Source: Polynucleobacter sp. TSB-Sco08W16
Lineage (GTDB): Bacteria; Pseudomonadota; Gammaproteobacteria; Burkholderiales; Burkholderiaceae
NCBI RefSeq assembly: GCF_018687455.1
Contig: NZ_CP061291.1
Location: 744,001-808,000, forward strand
DNA length: 64,000 nucleotides
Direction: 5' to 3'
The position numbers were made by a program, and so were the translations under genes. Below the pieces are notes generated by a model. That model was given only the letters and a program-made list of their open reading frames with translations. It was not told the DNA's origin and did no database searches. Of this stretch, positions 18,850-31,700 are shown one piece after another. Each line of letters opens with the position of its first letter. Positions within the stretch are counted from its first letter, which is position 1.

Positions 18850-19662
18850 ATGAAAAAACTACTACAAAATTTATTACTACTTGGGACTATTTTGATAATT
18901 TCTGAAAACGTACTCTCTCAATCCGCTGGTGCTCCAGTGGCCACCGTTAATGGCGTTGCAATTACCAACGGCCAGTTAAATGATTGGGTGAAGAGTGCCG
19001 TCATGGATGGGGCACAAGATACTCCGCAGCTAAGACAGTCCATTCTCAATGATTTGGTATTGCGCGAGCTGATCCTAAAGGACATCAAGAAAACTGGCTT
19101 ACTTAAACAAGGTAATAACGAGTTCAAGGTAAAGCTGGCAGAGCAAAACGCTATTTTAGATGTTTGGTTTAATGCTTATCTCAAGAGTCATCCGGTGACT
19201 GAAGCTGAAGTGAAAGCCGAATACGATAGGCAAGTAGCTTTGAGCAAAGAGCCAGCAAATGCAAAAGAATATCAAGTGTCACAAATTGTCGTTGCCACTG
19301 AGGCTGAGGGCGTTGCGTTAATTAAGCAGATTCGTAGCCCAGCAAATTTTGCGACACTTGCAAAAGAAAAGTCTTTAGACAAGGCAACATCAGAGCAGGG
19401 CGGTCTTGTTGGTTGGGCGCTTCCCAGTCAGCTGATGGCGCCAATTAATCAAGTCGTCCTGACTTTAGGCAAAGGCCAGGTCTATGACAAGCCAATTCAA
19501 ACTCAAGTGGGCTGGCACGTTATTGAAATCAATGACATTCGTCCAGTAGTAGTTCCCAGCTTTGATCAGGCCAAGGAAAACATTGCCCGCGCGCTGATAC
19601 AGCAAAGACGTCAACAAGCAATCTCTGGTTTGTTGCAGACTAGCAAAGTAGTAAAGAACTGA
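18850..19662 (+). CDS. Periplasmic parvulin-type peptidyl-prolyl cis-trans isomerase
   Basis: 270-residue SurA/PpiC-like foldase. A hydrophobic export signal spans residues 1 to about 24 (MKKLLQNLLLLGTILIISEN). The N-terminal chaperone-like helical region follows (30-135, including ATVNGVAITNGQLNDW). One parvulin domain spans about 137-233: YQVSQIVVAT, FATLAKEKSLD, QGGLVGWALPSQL, VYDKPIQTQVGWHVIEI. SurA has two parvulin domains, so this is not surA itself. It lies 109 bases upstream of the giant autotransporter on the same strand, and periplasmic foldases of this class are known to escort autotransporter passengers and barrels. A dedicated role for its neighbour is therefore likely but inferred. 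Confidence 0.88.
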   Translation: MKKLLQNLLLLGTILIISENVLSQSAGAPVATVNGVAITNGQLNDWVKSAVMDGAQDTPQLRQSILNDLVLRELILKDIKKTGLLKQGNNEFKVKLAEQNAILDVWFNAYLKSHPVTEAEVKAEYDRQVALSKEPANAKEYQVSQIVVATEAEGVALIKQIRSPANFATLAKEKSLDKATSEQGGLVGWALPSQLMAPINQVVLTLGKGQVYDKPIQTQVGWHVIEINDIRPVVVPSFDQAKENIARALIQQRRQQAISGLLQTSKVVKN

Positions 19663-19771
19663 TTTAGTAATGCCCCAAAATTTGTAGATCAATTTCGCAA
19701 CAGAGATTGTCTTCAGAGTTTGGGGGTTCTAGCTATTTATTTTGCTTATCACTCTTTACCGCCTCTTGTAG
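19663..19771. other. Spacer between prolyl isomerase and giant autotransporter
   Basis: Holds a long-range inverted repeat, CCCCAAA at 19673-19679 and TTTGGGG at 19719-19725, separated by 39 bases. There is no T-run behind it, so it is not an obvious terminator and read-through into the giant gene is plausible. No good Shine-Dalgarno is seen before the ATG at 19772. Confidence 0.35.
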
Positions 19772-22700
19772 ATGAATCGTATTCATAAGCTCATCTGGAG
19801 TAAGTCTCGAAAATGCATCGTTGCAGTTTCGGAGATTGCGGTCGGCCATACAAAAGATGGTGGTAAATCCTCCAAGGTAGGACACCAGCCATCATTTAAT
19901 TTGATTGCGGTGTTTCCAGATCAACCCAGAGCACCCCCCTTTGATTTCAAGCAGCCAGATTATGCAAAAGTAGTTCAGGTGGTTGGTTTAGGTGTCGGGC
20001 TTTATGGTGCAATGTATCCAGCATTTGGTGCTGTTGGATATACCAATTCATCGACAATCGCCTCATATACCAATAGCGCCACGATTACAGCAGCAACCGG
20101 CATCTACAACACCAGCACAGGTCTCATTACTGGACTGCTATCCAATACCGGCACGGTGCTCTCGAGTAAATACGGAATCCGAAATGCTGGAACAATTTAT
20201 ACCCTAGGCAACTCAAATAGCATTAGCGCAACTGCTGCAGGGGCGGATGCAATCTTCAATACTGGTTTGATTAACACGATTACGAATACTGGCACGATCA
20301 CTTCAGTTGGTGCCACAGCAATACTTAATAGTAGCATCGGATCAATTGGTACTCTGAGTAACGCTGGCATGATCTCCGTTTCCAGTGCGAATGGTATTAG
20401 TAACGCTGGCGTAATAGACTACCTTTTAAACTCGAATAGCATTATTGGCCCTAGTTATGGCGCTTATGCGATTTACAACTCTGGTTCGATTGGTACATTT
20501 AGTAATACGGGATCCATTAGCGGCACAAATGCCCCTGTCATTGACAATATTGGAACAATTAACTATTTTTTAAACTCAAGCTCGATCAATGCTAGTGGAT
20601 CGAGTTCAGCGGCGATATTTAATAGTGGGTTAATTAATACGCTAACTAACACGGGATCTATGATTGGTCGGGTTGGTATACGAAATTTAGGAACCATTAA
20701 TAATGTATTGAATTCGGGCTATCTGCAGGGTGGAAACTCCAGCACTTACATTGGCGGTATCAATAACTCTGGATTAATTATTGGATTGACTAACAGCGGA
20801 TCCATTGCTGTTACAAATAGCTCAAACACCGGAATCTATAACTCTGGAAGAATTTCTGTTTTAACAAATAACTCAATCATTGGCACTATTGCAAATAGTG
20901 GAAATTACTATTTTGGTAGCAAAGGGGTGGCGAATACTGGAAGTATTTCTACCTTGAATAATGCTGGTACTGTAATAGCGCAATATTCACCAATCTATTC
21001 AACGGGTTTTATCGATACATTGACTAATGCTGGTGTATTGCTAAATGGAAATTACTACGGAAGCACCAGTGATATCTTCAATAGCGGTACCATCAATTCA
21101 ATTGTCAATACCGGTAGAGTTTATGGTCAAGCTTTTTACACCACTAAGGGCGGAGTGCACGTTGCACTCCAAAATACTGGTTCAATTGGATACATCCTAA
21201 ATTCAATCGGCGGTACCATGTCTGCCCAGTCCTATGGTGTTTCAAATAGTGGCACTATTAACAATCTGGCCAACATGGGAATTCTGACGGCTGGCAATAC
21301 TGGCCGCGCTGGAAAAATCGGCGGTGTTGCAATAACAAACTCTGGGTATATCAATACTATCAACAATAGTGGCTTAATGGCCCAGGGGAGTTTTACAAAC
21401 ATTTCCGGTGGAAGCGGTAATGCTAGTATCAAAAGCTTTCTCAACACTGGTATTGCCAATAGCGGAACTATTGCTAACTTAATAAACTCCGGAATTATTT
21501 CTGCATACGCTCTTACATATTCAGGTGTTCAGAATGGGATTGTTAACTACTGGAGTGGATTTGCTGGTCAGAGCACGCAGACTCTGAATAATGCGACCGT
21601 TTCAACCACCATTCATTCGATTACCAACTCTGGAATTATTTCCTCGATTTATAACGCTCCTACAGGTACCATTGGTCTAAGTAACACAGTTACTGCCTCT
21701 CAATCAAACGTAATTAATAACTTCGTTGGAACTATTGGGACTCTTACCAATGCTGGTATCTTGTCTAGTGCTAATGGGTACGGAATTCAGAACTACAACA
21801 ATCAGTTATGGGTTGGAACTATCAATACAGTATATGGTACTGTTTACGATGTTGGTCACGTTGGCAATGCTGGTAATTTAAAAAGTATCACTACCGTTGT
21901 TTCATACAATACCATTGCCGATACCGTTGCAGTAATTTCTGATTTAATCAATACCGGAACTATCTATGGTTCTGTGTATGCGATTAATAATGGTACCGGC
22001 GGTACGATAGGGACCTTTGCAAATAGTGGCGTTATCTCCGGCGGGGGTATTTATAACTCCGGGCTGATTTCAGGTATGTCCAACCTAGGTACTGTCGCTA
22101 GCATTACCGCTTTGATAAATGCGGGAACTATTGCTGGTACCAATACAGGCGTCATTAATACCGGAACCATTAATACCATTACCAATACCGGCGTGATATC
22201 CGGTGGTAATTACGGCATTAACAATAGTGGCGTCATTAAGACCCTCACCAATGCCCAATCTAATTTGACCTACTCCGGAAAGTTACCGCTCAACTACAAC
22301 ATCATTCTGAACAGTACGGGCAGCTTCGGTAAATTGGCTTTAAGCAATGTATCTGGCGCCTTAACTTTTGGTATTTCATCTAGCTCGTATAGCGGCTATG
22401 GCTCGACTGGATACACCTATGCTGCAGTGCTCAGTGGCTTTTCAAACATCAGTTACCTGAACAATGTCACTGGAACTATTTCAGGCGGAATCTATAGTTG
22501 GCAGCTGAGCCCAGAAACCAATAACCTGACCGTTTGGGATTTGATTGTTTCTTTGCCATCTTCAACGATCGTCGGCAATACCATTAACTTTACCAACTCT
22601 AGCTACTCTGGGGGAATTCTGAACCAGGGCACGGTAAGTGGAACACTAGCCAATACCAGTACCGTTGTGAGTGCAACTACAGGTATTCGCAATACCGGAT

Positions 22701-25700
22701 CTATTACTTATCTGACGAATACTGGTAGTGTGTATGGAAACTCCTACGGTATCAATAACGTTAAAGATACCGTTACTAGCAATGGCGCCATCAATGGTAT
22801 TAATAACTCTGGAACGATCGCCGCTACATCTCTGTATGCGATTCTGAATACTGGCTCGATTGGTTCAATCAACAACTCGGGCACCATCACCAGTTCAGCT
22901 TCCACCGGAATTCTGAACGCCAGCAAGATAGATACTGTCATTAATACCGGTAGGATTACTGCTTCTACTTACGGTCTCAATAACTATTCCGGTACGATTA
23001 AAACCATCGCTAATAATGCAGGAGTGATTAATGGGCTGTATAACGGCAACTTAATTACGTCTATTGGCAATGCAAGTTCAGCAACCATTACCAACTTGAC
23101 CAATGGTACGGTAGGTACGGTATCTACCATAGTAGGCCTGAATAACATTGGCTTAATTAACACCATTACCAATCCTGGTTTTATTTCAAACATTACCAAT
23201 AGTGGCAAGTTGCTAACGATTAGTAACAGTAATATTCTCAACACTTTAAGTAGTAGCGGCAGTATCAGTACCTTAAATAATGCTGGCGCTATTAGTAGCA
23301 TTGCCAACACGGGAACTATTTCCGGTGCAGCAACCGGAATTTACAATGCCGGAACGATCAGCAATCTGCTCAGCAGCTCTGGCAAGATAGCAGGCTCTAT
23401 CTACGGTATTGAGAACGTGGGCTCGATAACAGTATTGACACAGGGTGGGGCAGTGAGTGGCGCCTCTGCTGGAATCTATAACAATTCAGGCACGATCGAT
23501 ACACTCACTAACACCAATACTATCTATGCCACCGCAGGAACGGGGATTTTAAATAGTAGCCTCATCAGTACTTTAAGCAATACTGGGTCAATCACAGGCT
23601 CTAACTATGGCATCGAAAATACCAGTTCAATCACAACGATTAGCAATACTGGCGCAATTAATGGAACTCTCGGTGGTATCTACAACAATGCTGGCACCAT
23701 CGATACGCTCACCAATACCAAAACAATTTATTCATCCGGGGGCAGTGGGGTCATCAACTCAGGATTAATAAGTACCTTTACCAACTCTGGCACCATTACT
23801 GGCGCCAATTACGGAATTAATAACACCAGCATTGGTTCCATTAGCACCTTAAGCAACTCAGGAACGATTGCAAGCGCAAGTAATAGCGGTACGATTGATA
23901 GTTTTATCAATACCAGTATTGTTGGCACGATTGTCAACACATCCACTGGATTGATCTCAGGATTATTTAATAGCAGCACAATCGGCAATATTGCTACAGT
24001 CTCTAATACCGGTAGCATCACAACGATCAGTAATGCAGGCTCTATCGGCAACCTCATTAATAGTGGAACGATCTTTGGTAATGCTAGTGCTATTAGCAAT
24101 GCTGGCACGATTAGCACTTTAAGTAATGCTGGATACATTTCAGGTGTCACGGGGACCCCGGCGATTAGTAATACCAAGTCTATTGTGAGCTTGAGTAATA
24201 GTGGCGTGATCTCCAGCGTGACTACTGTCATTAAAAATACCAGCACCATTGGAGCGCTATCTAATACGGGAACTATCAACGCCAGTTCTAACACCGCTAT
24301 TAAGAATAGCGGTCTGATGAATACGGTTACGAATAATGGAATTATTTACGGACCAACCGCTGGTATTAGCAATACCGGTTCAATCGCAACGCTGACGCAG
24401 GGTGGCACTTTAAATGGTGCAAATGCAGGTCTCTATAACAATGGGGGCACAATTGGCGCACTCAATAACACCAATACCATTTACGCTACTGCTGGAAGTG
24501 CGATTAAGAACACGGGTGTAATCAATACCTTCACGAACTCGGGTTCGATATCCAGCAGTGGATATGCGGTTGACAACTTTGGCGTGATTAATACCTTAAG
24601 CAACTCAGGCACTATTTTGGGTGGCAGCTACGGTTTATATAACGTCAGTGGAGCATCGATTGGTAGCTTAAGTAATACTGGCTCGATCCTCAGAGTGACC
24701 AATAACAGTTCGATTGCATCCCTCGCAAATAGTAAAACTATTAGTACGATCAATAACAGTATTTCTGGTGTTATTACGAGCTTAGATAACACCGGAACTA
24801 TTGCTACGATTGCCAGAATTACGGATTCAGGGACTATTACTAGCATTAGTAATACCGCGAATATTGGATCCATCACCATTTTGAGTGGCGGCTACCTTGG
24901 AACAATTAATGATCTTTCTACAGGTACGATTGCCAACCTTAGCATCTCTGGCACTTTATCCAATGTGATCAACGCGGGATCTATCGCGATACTATCAAAT
25001 AGCTCTATTGTTGGCTCAATCAATAACTCTGGCTCAATTTCATCTTTATTCGATGCCAGCTCAGCTGGAAAAATTACATCTGCTATCAACAGCGGCACTA
25101 TTTCAACAATAGGTAATTTAGGTACTGTCACAAGTCTCAACAATACAGGTGTTATTAAAACGATTACCAATACCTTGACTGGTTTGATTAGCAGTCTTTC
25201 TAATAGCGCTACAACGGGCTCGATAGGCACTCTAAGCAATGCCGGCTCTATTACAGCTGATGCGAATTCTGGAACGATTACCAACCTCATCAATACTAAA
25301 ACTATTAGCACATTGACCAATAATGCTGGTGGACTCATCGTCAATCTCAACAACAGTGGAACTAGCGCGTTAATCAATACGGTGAGTAATGCTGGCAGTA
25401 TTGTCGCAACTAATAATAGCGGCACCATTAATACCATCACCAATGCAGGCACTATTGCTGGCTCTACTATCGGCATTAACAACTCTGGACTGATTAACAA
25501 TCTCATTGATAGTAGCGGAAGCACTATTTCTGGAACTGCTAATGGCATCAAAAATACTGGCTCCATTACCACCTTAACGCAAGGTGGAACCATTAGCGGA
25601 GCAGCAGCAGGCATCTATAACAATGGCGGCACTATCGGATTGTTGAGTAATACCAATACGATTTTTGCCTCCGCAGGTTCTGGTATCAGTAATACTGGCC

Positions 25701-28700
25701 GCATTAATACTTTGTCTAACTCTGGCTCTATTAGTGGTAGTACCTACGGTATTGACAACACAGGCTCCATTACGACCTTAACCCAAGGCGGCACCGTCAC
25801 TGGCGCCTCAGCTGGTATTTATAACAATGCGGGTACGATTGGCCTATTAAGTAACAGCAATACGATTTACGCTACGGCTGGAACAGGCCTCAGCAATTCC
25901 GGTCTGATCAATACTCTGACTAATTCAGGCTCTATTGGTGGTAGCGGCTATGGTATCTATAATGCAAGCGCCGGTTCAATCGCAACATTAACCAACAGCG
26001 CCAATCAAGTAATTGGTGGCAGTAATACAAATCTGTATAACGCTGGATCCATTGGAACAGTAAATAACTTAGGTTCAATTACTGGTGGATCAATAGCGAT
26101 CAACAATGCCAGCAGCGGCATCATTAGCAATGTGATAAATGCAAGTGCGGGCTCAATTAGGTCTACCTCTGCAACTGCTATCAAGAATGCAGGCCTCATT
26201 TCCAATCTTAGTAACAGCGGCTCCATCGTTGGAAATACTTACGGTATCAATAACACTAGTACAGGCTCAATTTCTACCTTAAGCAATAGCGCCAATCAGG
26301 TGATCTCTGCTGGTCTAGAAATTATTCGTAACGCAGGCAAGATTGACGCTATCAACAATGCTGGTCAGATTGCTGCTGGCGGCAGTGCTGCCCTGAACAA
26401 TATCAGCGGCGGCACTATTACTAATCTAGTAAATACGAATTCTGGAACGATTAGCTCGGCAATGACATCTGCCATCAAAAATGCAGGGCTGATCACCAAT
26501 CTCACTAATAGTGGCTCTATAACAGGAGCTTTAGCTGGAATCTACAATTCAACATCAGGATCCATTGCGACAATCACCAATAGCAGTATAGGTATGATCA
26601 GCGGCGCACTAAATGATGTGTATAACGATGGCAAGATTGGGACTCTTAATAACTCAGGTGTGCTCAGTAGCACTTCCACGGCAATTATTAATAGTAGTGC
26701 TGCCACTATTAGCAATCTGATTAATGCCAGCTCCGGAACGATCAGTTCTTCAGTATCTTCAGCAATAAAGAACTCAGGGCTGATCACCAATCTCGCCAAT
26801 AGCGGTTCTATCGTTGGTAACAGCTATGGAATTAATAACGCAAGTGCTGGCTCAATTGCAACCCTGACCAATAACAGTATTGGCGTTATCGCCGGTACGA
26901 CAGCCGATATCTATAACGCAGGCAAGATCGGTACTGTCAACAACCTCGGAAAACTTACTGCTGGAACTGTTGCTATTAACAATATCAGCGGCGCCACGAT
27001 CAGTAACCTCATCAATGCTTCAAGTGGAACCATTAGTTCAGCAGTGTCATCTGCGATTCAGAATGCCGGCCTGATCAGCAATTTGTCTAACGCGGGCTCT
27101 ATCACTGGCTCACCTATAGCAATTAACAACACTGGCACGATTAGCACCTTATCCCAGGGGAATATAGTTACAGGTGCTTTGACTGGCCTTGTTAACAGCG
27201 GTCTGATCAACACTTTAAGTAATAGCGGCACAATCAGCGGGCTCTTCTTCGGCGCAGTTAATAGTGGCACGATCGGCTTGCTTTCTAACTCTAATCAGAT
27301 TATTGCGACCGATGCGTTTGCTATTGGTAATACCGGAGTAATTAATACCTTAAGTAATAGTGGCTTGATTAATGGATTTGGGACGGGCCTTCGTAATACT
27401 GCAAATATTAATACGGTCACTAACAGTGGCACCATATCCGGTCAACAGGCTATTAATAACGCTGGCGGTACAATTTCGCTCCTCGATAATAGCAACACGA
27501 TCTCTTCAAGTGTTGCAGTTGGTGTCCTGAACTCAGGTCTAATTAATACCTTAGCTAACTCCGGCTCAATTTATGGCTACACGATAGGCATCAACAATAG
27601 TAGTGGGGCTATTGGTCAGATTAATAACTCAGGAACCATTAGCTCAGGCACTACCGCCATCTATAACTCGTCTGGCAGTATTAGCTACATCAATAACACC
27701 GTTGGTGGCCTGATTACTGGCACCTACGGTGTGATCAATCGTGGCACCATCGATAATATTCTCAATGCTGCCACCATTGCTGGTTACTACAATGGTATCT
27801 ATAGTGAACAAACCATCGGCACCATTAATAACGGTGGCGCCATCTCAGCAAGCAATGGCGTAGCAATTGAGAACAATACCGGCGCAACCATTGGTCTATT
27901 AAACAATAGCAACACAATTTTCTCTAATAGTTCTCCAGCAATTGCTAATGCTGGCACCATCACCAATTTAGTGAATAGCGGCTCTATCTCTGGCGTAACT
28001 TACGGCATTAATAACACCGGCTTGATTTCAGCCCTCAGCAATAGCGGCTCCATTACTGGTGCCTCCACAGGTATCTACAGCACTGGCTCGATTACTGCCT
28101 TGACCCAAGGCGGCAAGGTGAGCGGAGTAGCAGCTGGTATAAATAACTCTGGCGGCACGATTGATTTATTTAGTAATAGCGGTACGATCACTGCAAGTGT
28201 ATCTGCGGGTGTTAATAATGCAGGACAGATAGGAACCCTGGTTAATACAGGCTCAATCTATGGCAACTTCTTTGGCATTGTTAACTCCGGTACGATCGGC
28301 TCACTTAACAATAGCAATAATATTTCCGGCAATAGTGCAGTAGGTCTATTTAATCAAAATTTAATTAATACGATTAGCAATTCAGGAACCATTACTGCTT
28401 TTGGTTCGGGCCTGAACAACAGCGGAACTATTGGTACCTTAATAAATAGCTCTGGTGGTTTCATTAAAAATGTTAATAACTCAGGCATCGCTAGTTTGCT
28501 TGGCATTTTGACAAACGCTGGCAGCATCAACACCTTGACAAACTTAGGCGTTATCAACTCAATCAACAACGCTGGAACTATTAGCGATCTAAACAATAGT
28601 TCCACTGGCGTCATCAATTCTGCAGCAACTATCGCGCTGGTGAACTCAGGATTGATCAATACCATTGCTAATGCGGGATCTATCTCGGGATCTTTCAACG

Positions 28701-31700
28701 GTATCTATAACGCTAGCGGTGGATCGATTGGTAATCTCATCAACACCAGCACTGGTACTATGACGGGTGCTGCCTATCAAATAAGTAACGCCGGCTCAAT
28801 CGCTACCTTGGCGCAGGATGGCACCATTGGTGGCTCAAATATTGGAATTAACAATAGCGGCACGATAGGCTTACTTAGCAATACCAATACAATTTATTCA
28901 AGCTATGGCACTGCTATCAGTAATAGTGGCCTTATTAAAACCATTAGCAACTCAGGATCTATATCAGGGTTTTCTGCTGGTATTTATAACTACAGCAGCG
29001 GTTCGATCGCAACAATTGCTAATAATGCTAATCAAGTTATTTCTGCGAGTACAAGCAATATTGTTAATGCAGGAACTATCAATTTCCTGAGTAATGCAGG
29101 CACCATTAGTGGGGCCAGTGTTGGCGTCAATAATGCAAGTGGCACTATCAATAATTTACTCAACGCAAGTACTGGAACCATTACAGGTTCTGCCTATGGC
29201 ATTGAGAATAGTGGTTCGATTACCACCCTCACTCAGGGCGGTACAGTGAGCGGGGCATCGGCCGGTGTTTATAACGTTGGTGGCGGTACGATTGATAGTC
29301 TGACTAACTCAAATTTAATTAAAGCTAATTCAACGGGAAGCAATAAAAATAGCGGCATCAGAAATGATGGTGTAATTTCTTCCCTCAGCAATGCAGGAAC
29401 AATTTCTGCTAACGGTGCTGGTATCTTGAACTACAACAGCATTAATGTTTTAAATAATACGAGCACAATATACGCAACTTCTGGCAGCGGTATTTTTAAT
29501 GCCAGTGTTATAGATACCCTAAGTAATTCAGGCTCAATTTCTGGTGGCAATCAAGGCATTGCAAACGGAAATACTGGATCTATTGGAACGTTAACGAATA
29601 ATATCAATCAATATGTCAATGGAACAACTGCTGATATCTATAACGCGGGTTCTATTGACACAATCAATAACCAAGGCCAGCTGACGAGCGGTAGTATCGG
29701 TATTAAAAATAATATTAGCGGAACAATTAGTAACCTAATTAATGCCTCCACCGCCACTATTACCTCTTCAGCTTCTTCGGGTATTCAAAATTTTGGCCTC
29801 ATCACAAACTTAAGCAATTCAGGGTCAATTACAGGTACCTTAGCTGGCTTGTCCAACTACGGCTCTATCGGCACAGTAAGCAACAACAGTTTAATTACTG
29901 GAAATATTGCAATTAATAATTCTGGCGGTGGCTCGATTGGCTATATTTATAACGGTGGCAGCATTGGATCTACTTATATTGGACTGGGTAATGGAACCTA
30001 TTTAGCCAATGATGGCTCAAATATTGGTACTATTTTTAATGACACTACCGGTACATTTAGTGGAGAGGGCGGCATCGTCAACTTTGCCACTATTGATAAC
30101 ATTCGTAATAGCGGACTTATTACTAGCTCTACCTATGTCGGTTTAGAGAACTACTTTGGAAGCATCGCCTCCATTTTAAATAATTCGACTGGTGTAATTT
30201 CAGGCGGTAGCTACGGACTTCACAATCTTGGCGTTATAAATGCACTTTCCAACAGCGGGTCTATTATTGGCGGCTCTATTGGCTTGTTCAATGAAGCTAC
30301 CCTTGGGTCTTTTGGGGGGACTATCGGATCGGTATACAACACCGGACTAATTAGCGGTGGCCTTGGAGGTTTAATTAATGGCAATACTTTCGGCAGCATT
30401 GGCTCTAATGCAACTATTATCTCGCTAGTAAATGATAGTATTTCAGGGTCGATAGGTACTATTACTGGAGCAATTGTTGGCGTGGCCAACACCGACTATA
30501 TTGCTACAGTCAGTAATAGCGGCCTTATTTCTGGATCGATTACTGGTCTTGATAATTTAGGTGTAATGGGTTCGCTGTGGAATAACAACACAGGAACCAT
30601 TGTCGCCAGCTCCTTTGGTGTCATTAATTACTTCGGCACAATTAGTGCACTCCAGAATAGCGGCTTAATTAACGGTGGTACTGTGGGTTTGTTTAATGCC
30701 GGCGGAATCATTGGCTCTTTACAGAACGACGGTACTATCAGTGGCGGATCGATTGGTATTGATAATAGTAGTGGAACTATCAATGCACTCACTAATGCTA
30801 ATGTCATCTCTGGTGCTACCTATGGTATTAGTAATACCGGATCAATTGCCACGTTAAGCAACTCAGGCACCATTGGGGCGTTAGGATCTGCTGGTATTTA
30901 TAACTACAACGGTACGATTGGTCTATTGAATAACACGAATACTATTTATGCTTCAGATGGTATTTATAACAATAGCGGTTTAATAAGCTCATTCGTCAAT
31001 AGCGGATCAATTACTGGCTCTAATGTTGCTATCTTTAATAATGGCAGCATCATCTCATTTGTCAATGCCGGTAGTCTTGCTGGTAGTAACACTGCTTCTG
31101 CACTCTATAACAATAGTGGGGCGTTCATTGGAACGATTAATAATCTAGGTGGTCTCATTGGCTCATCGACTGGTGCTACTGGAGTATCAAACTACGGACA
31201 GATTAATACCCTCACCAATAGCGGCACGATTATGGGTAGCCAATGGCATGGTGTCTACAATACTGGTAACCTGACCAATCTCATTAATGATGGCACGATC
31301 TCAGGCAATAGTAGTGGCAAAGCTGGCGTCTGGAACAATGACAAATATAGCGGGGTGGTTTCGACGATCACGTCGTTCGTGAATAATGGACTCGTTACCG
31401 GTGGTTGGGGTCTACAAAACCTTGGCTTTATCGATACTATTGATAACCAGAGCTCAGGTAAAATCAACGGCTCTAATACTGGTATTTCAGGCTATGGGAC
31501 TATTAATACTATCTCCAATACCGGCACGATTACTGGCGGCACTTACGGTATTAACAATAGCGGTGTAATCGGCACCTTAAGCAATAAACAGTCTAATCTG
31601 ACCTATAACGGTACATTACCAAGCAACTACAACATCATCATTGGTAGTACAAGCAATTTTGGTAAGGTGACTTTTAGTACTTCAAGTGGTACGACCACTT

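Noticed and set aside
19673..19725. CCCCAAA...TTTGGGG as a terminator between the prolyl isomerase and the giant gene
   Set aside because: The loop would be 39 bases and no T-run follows; such a structure would not terminate by the usual mechanism.
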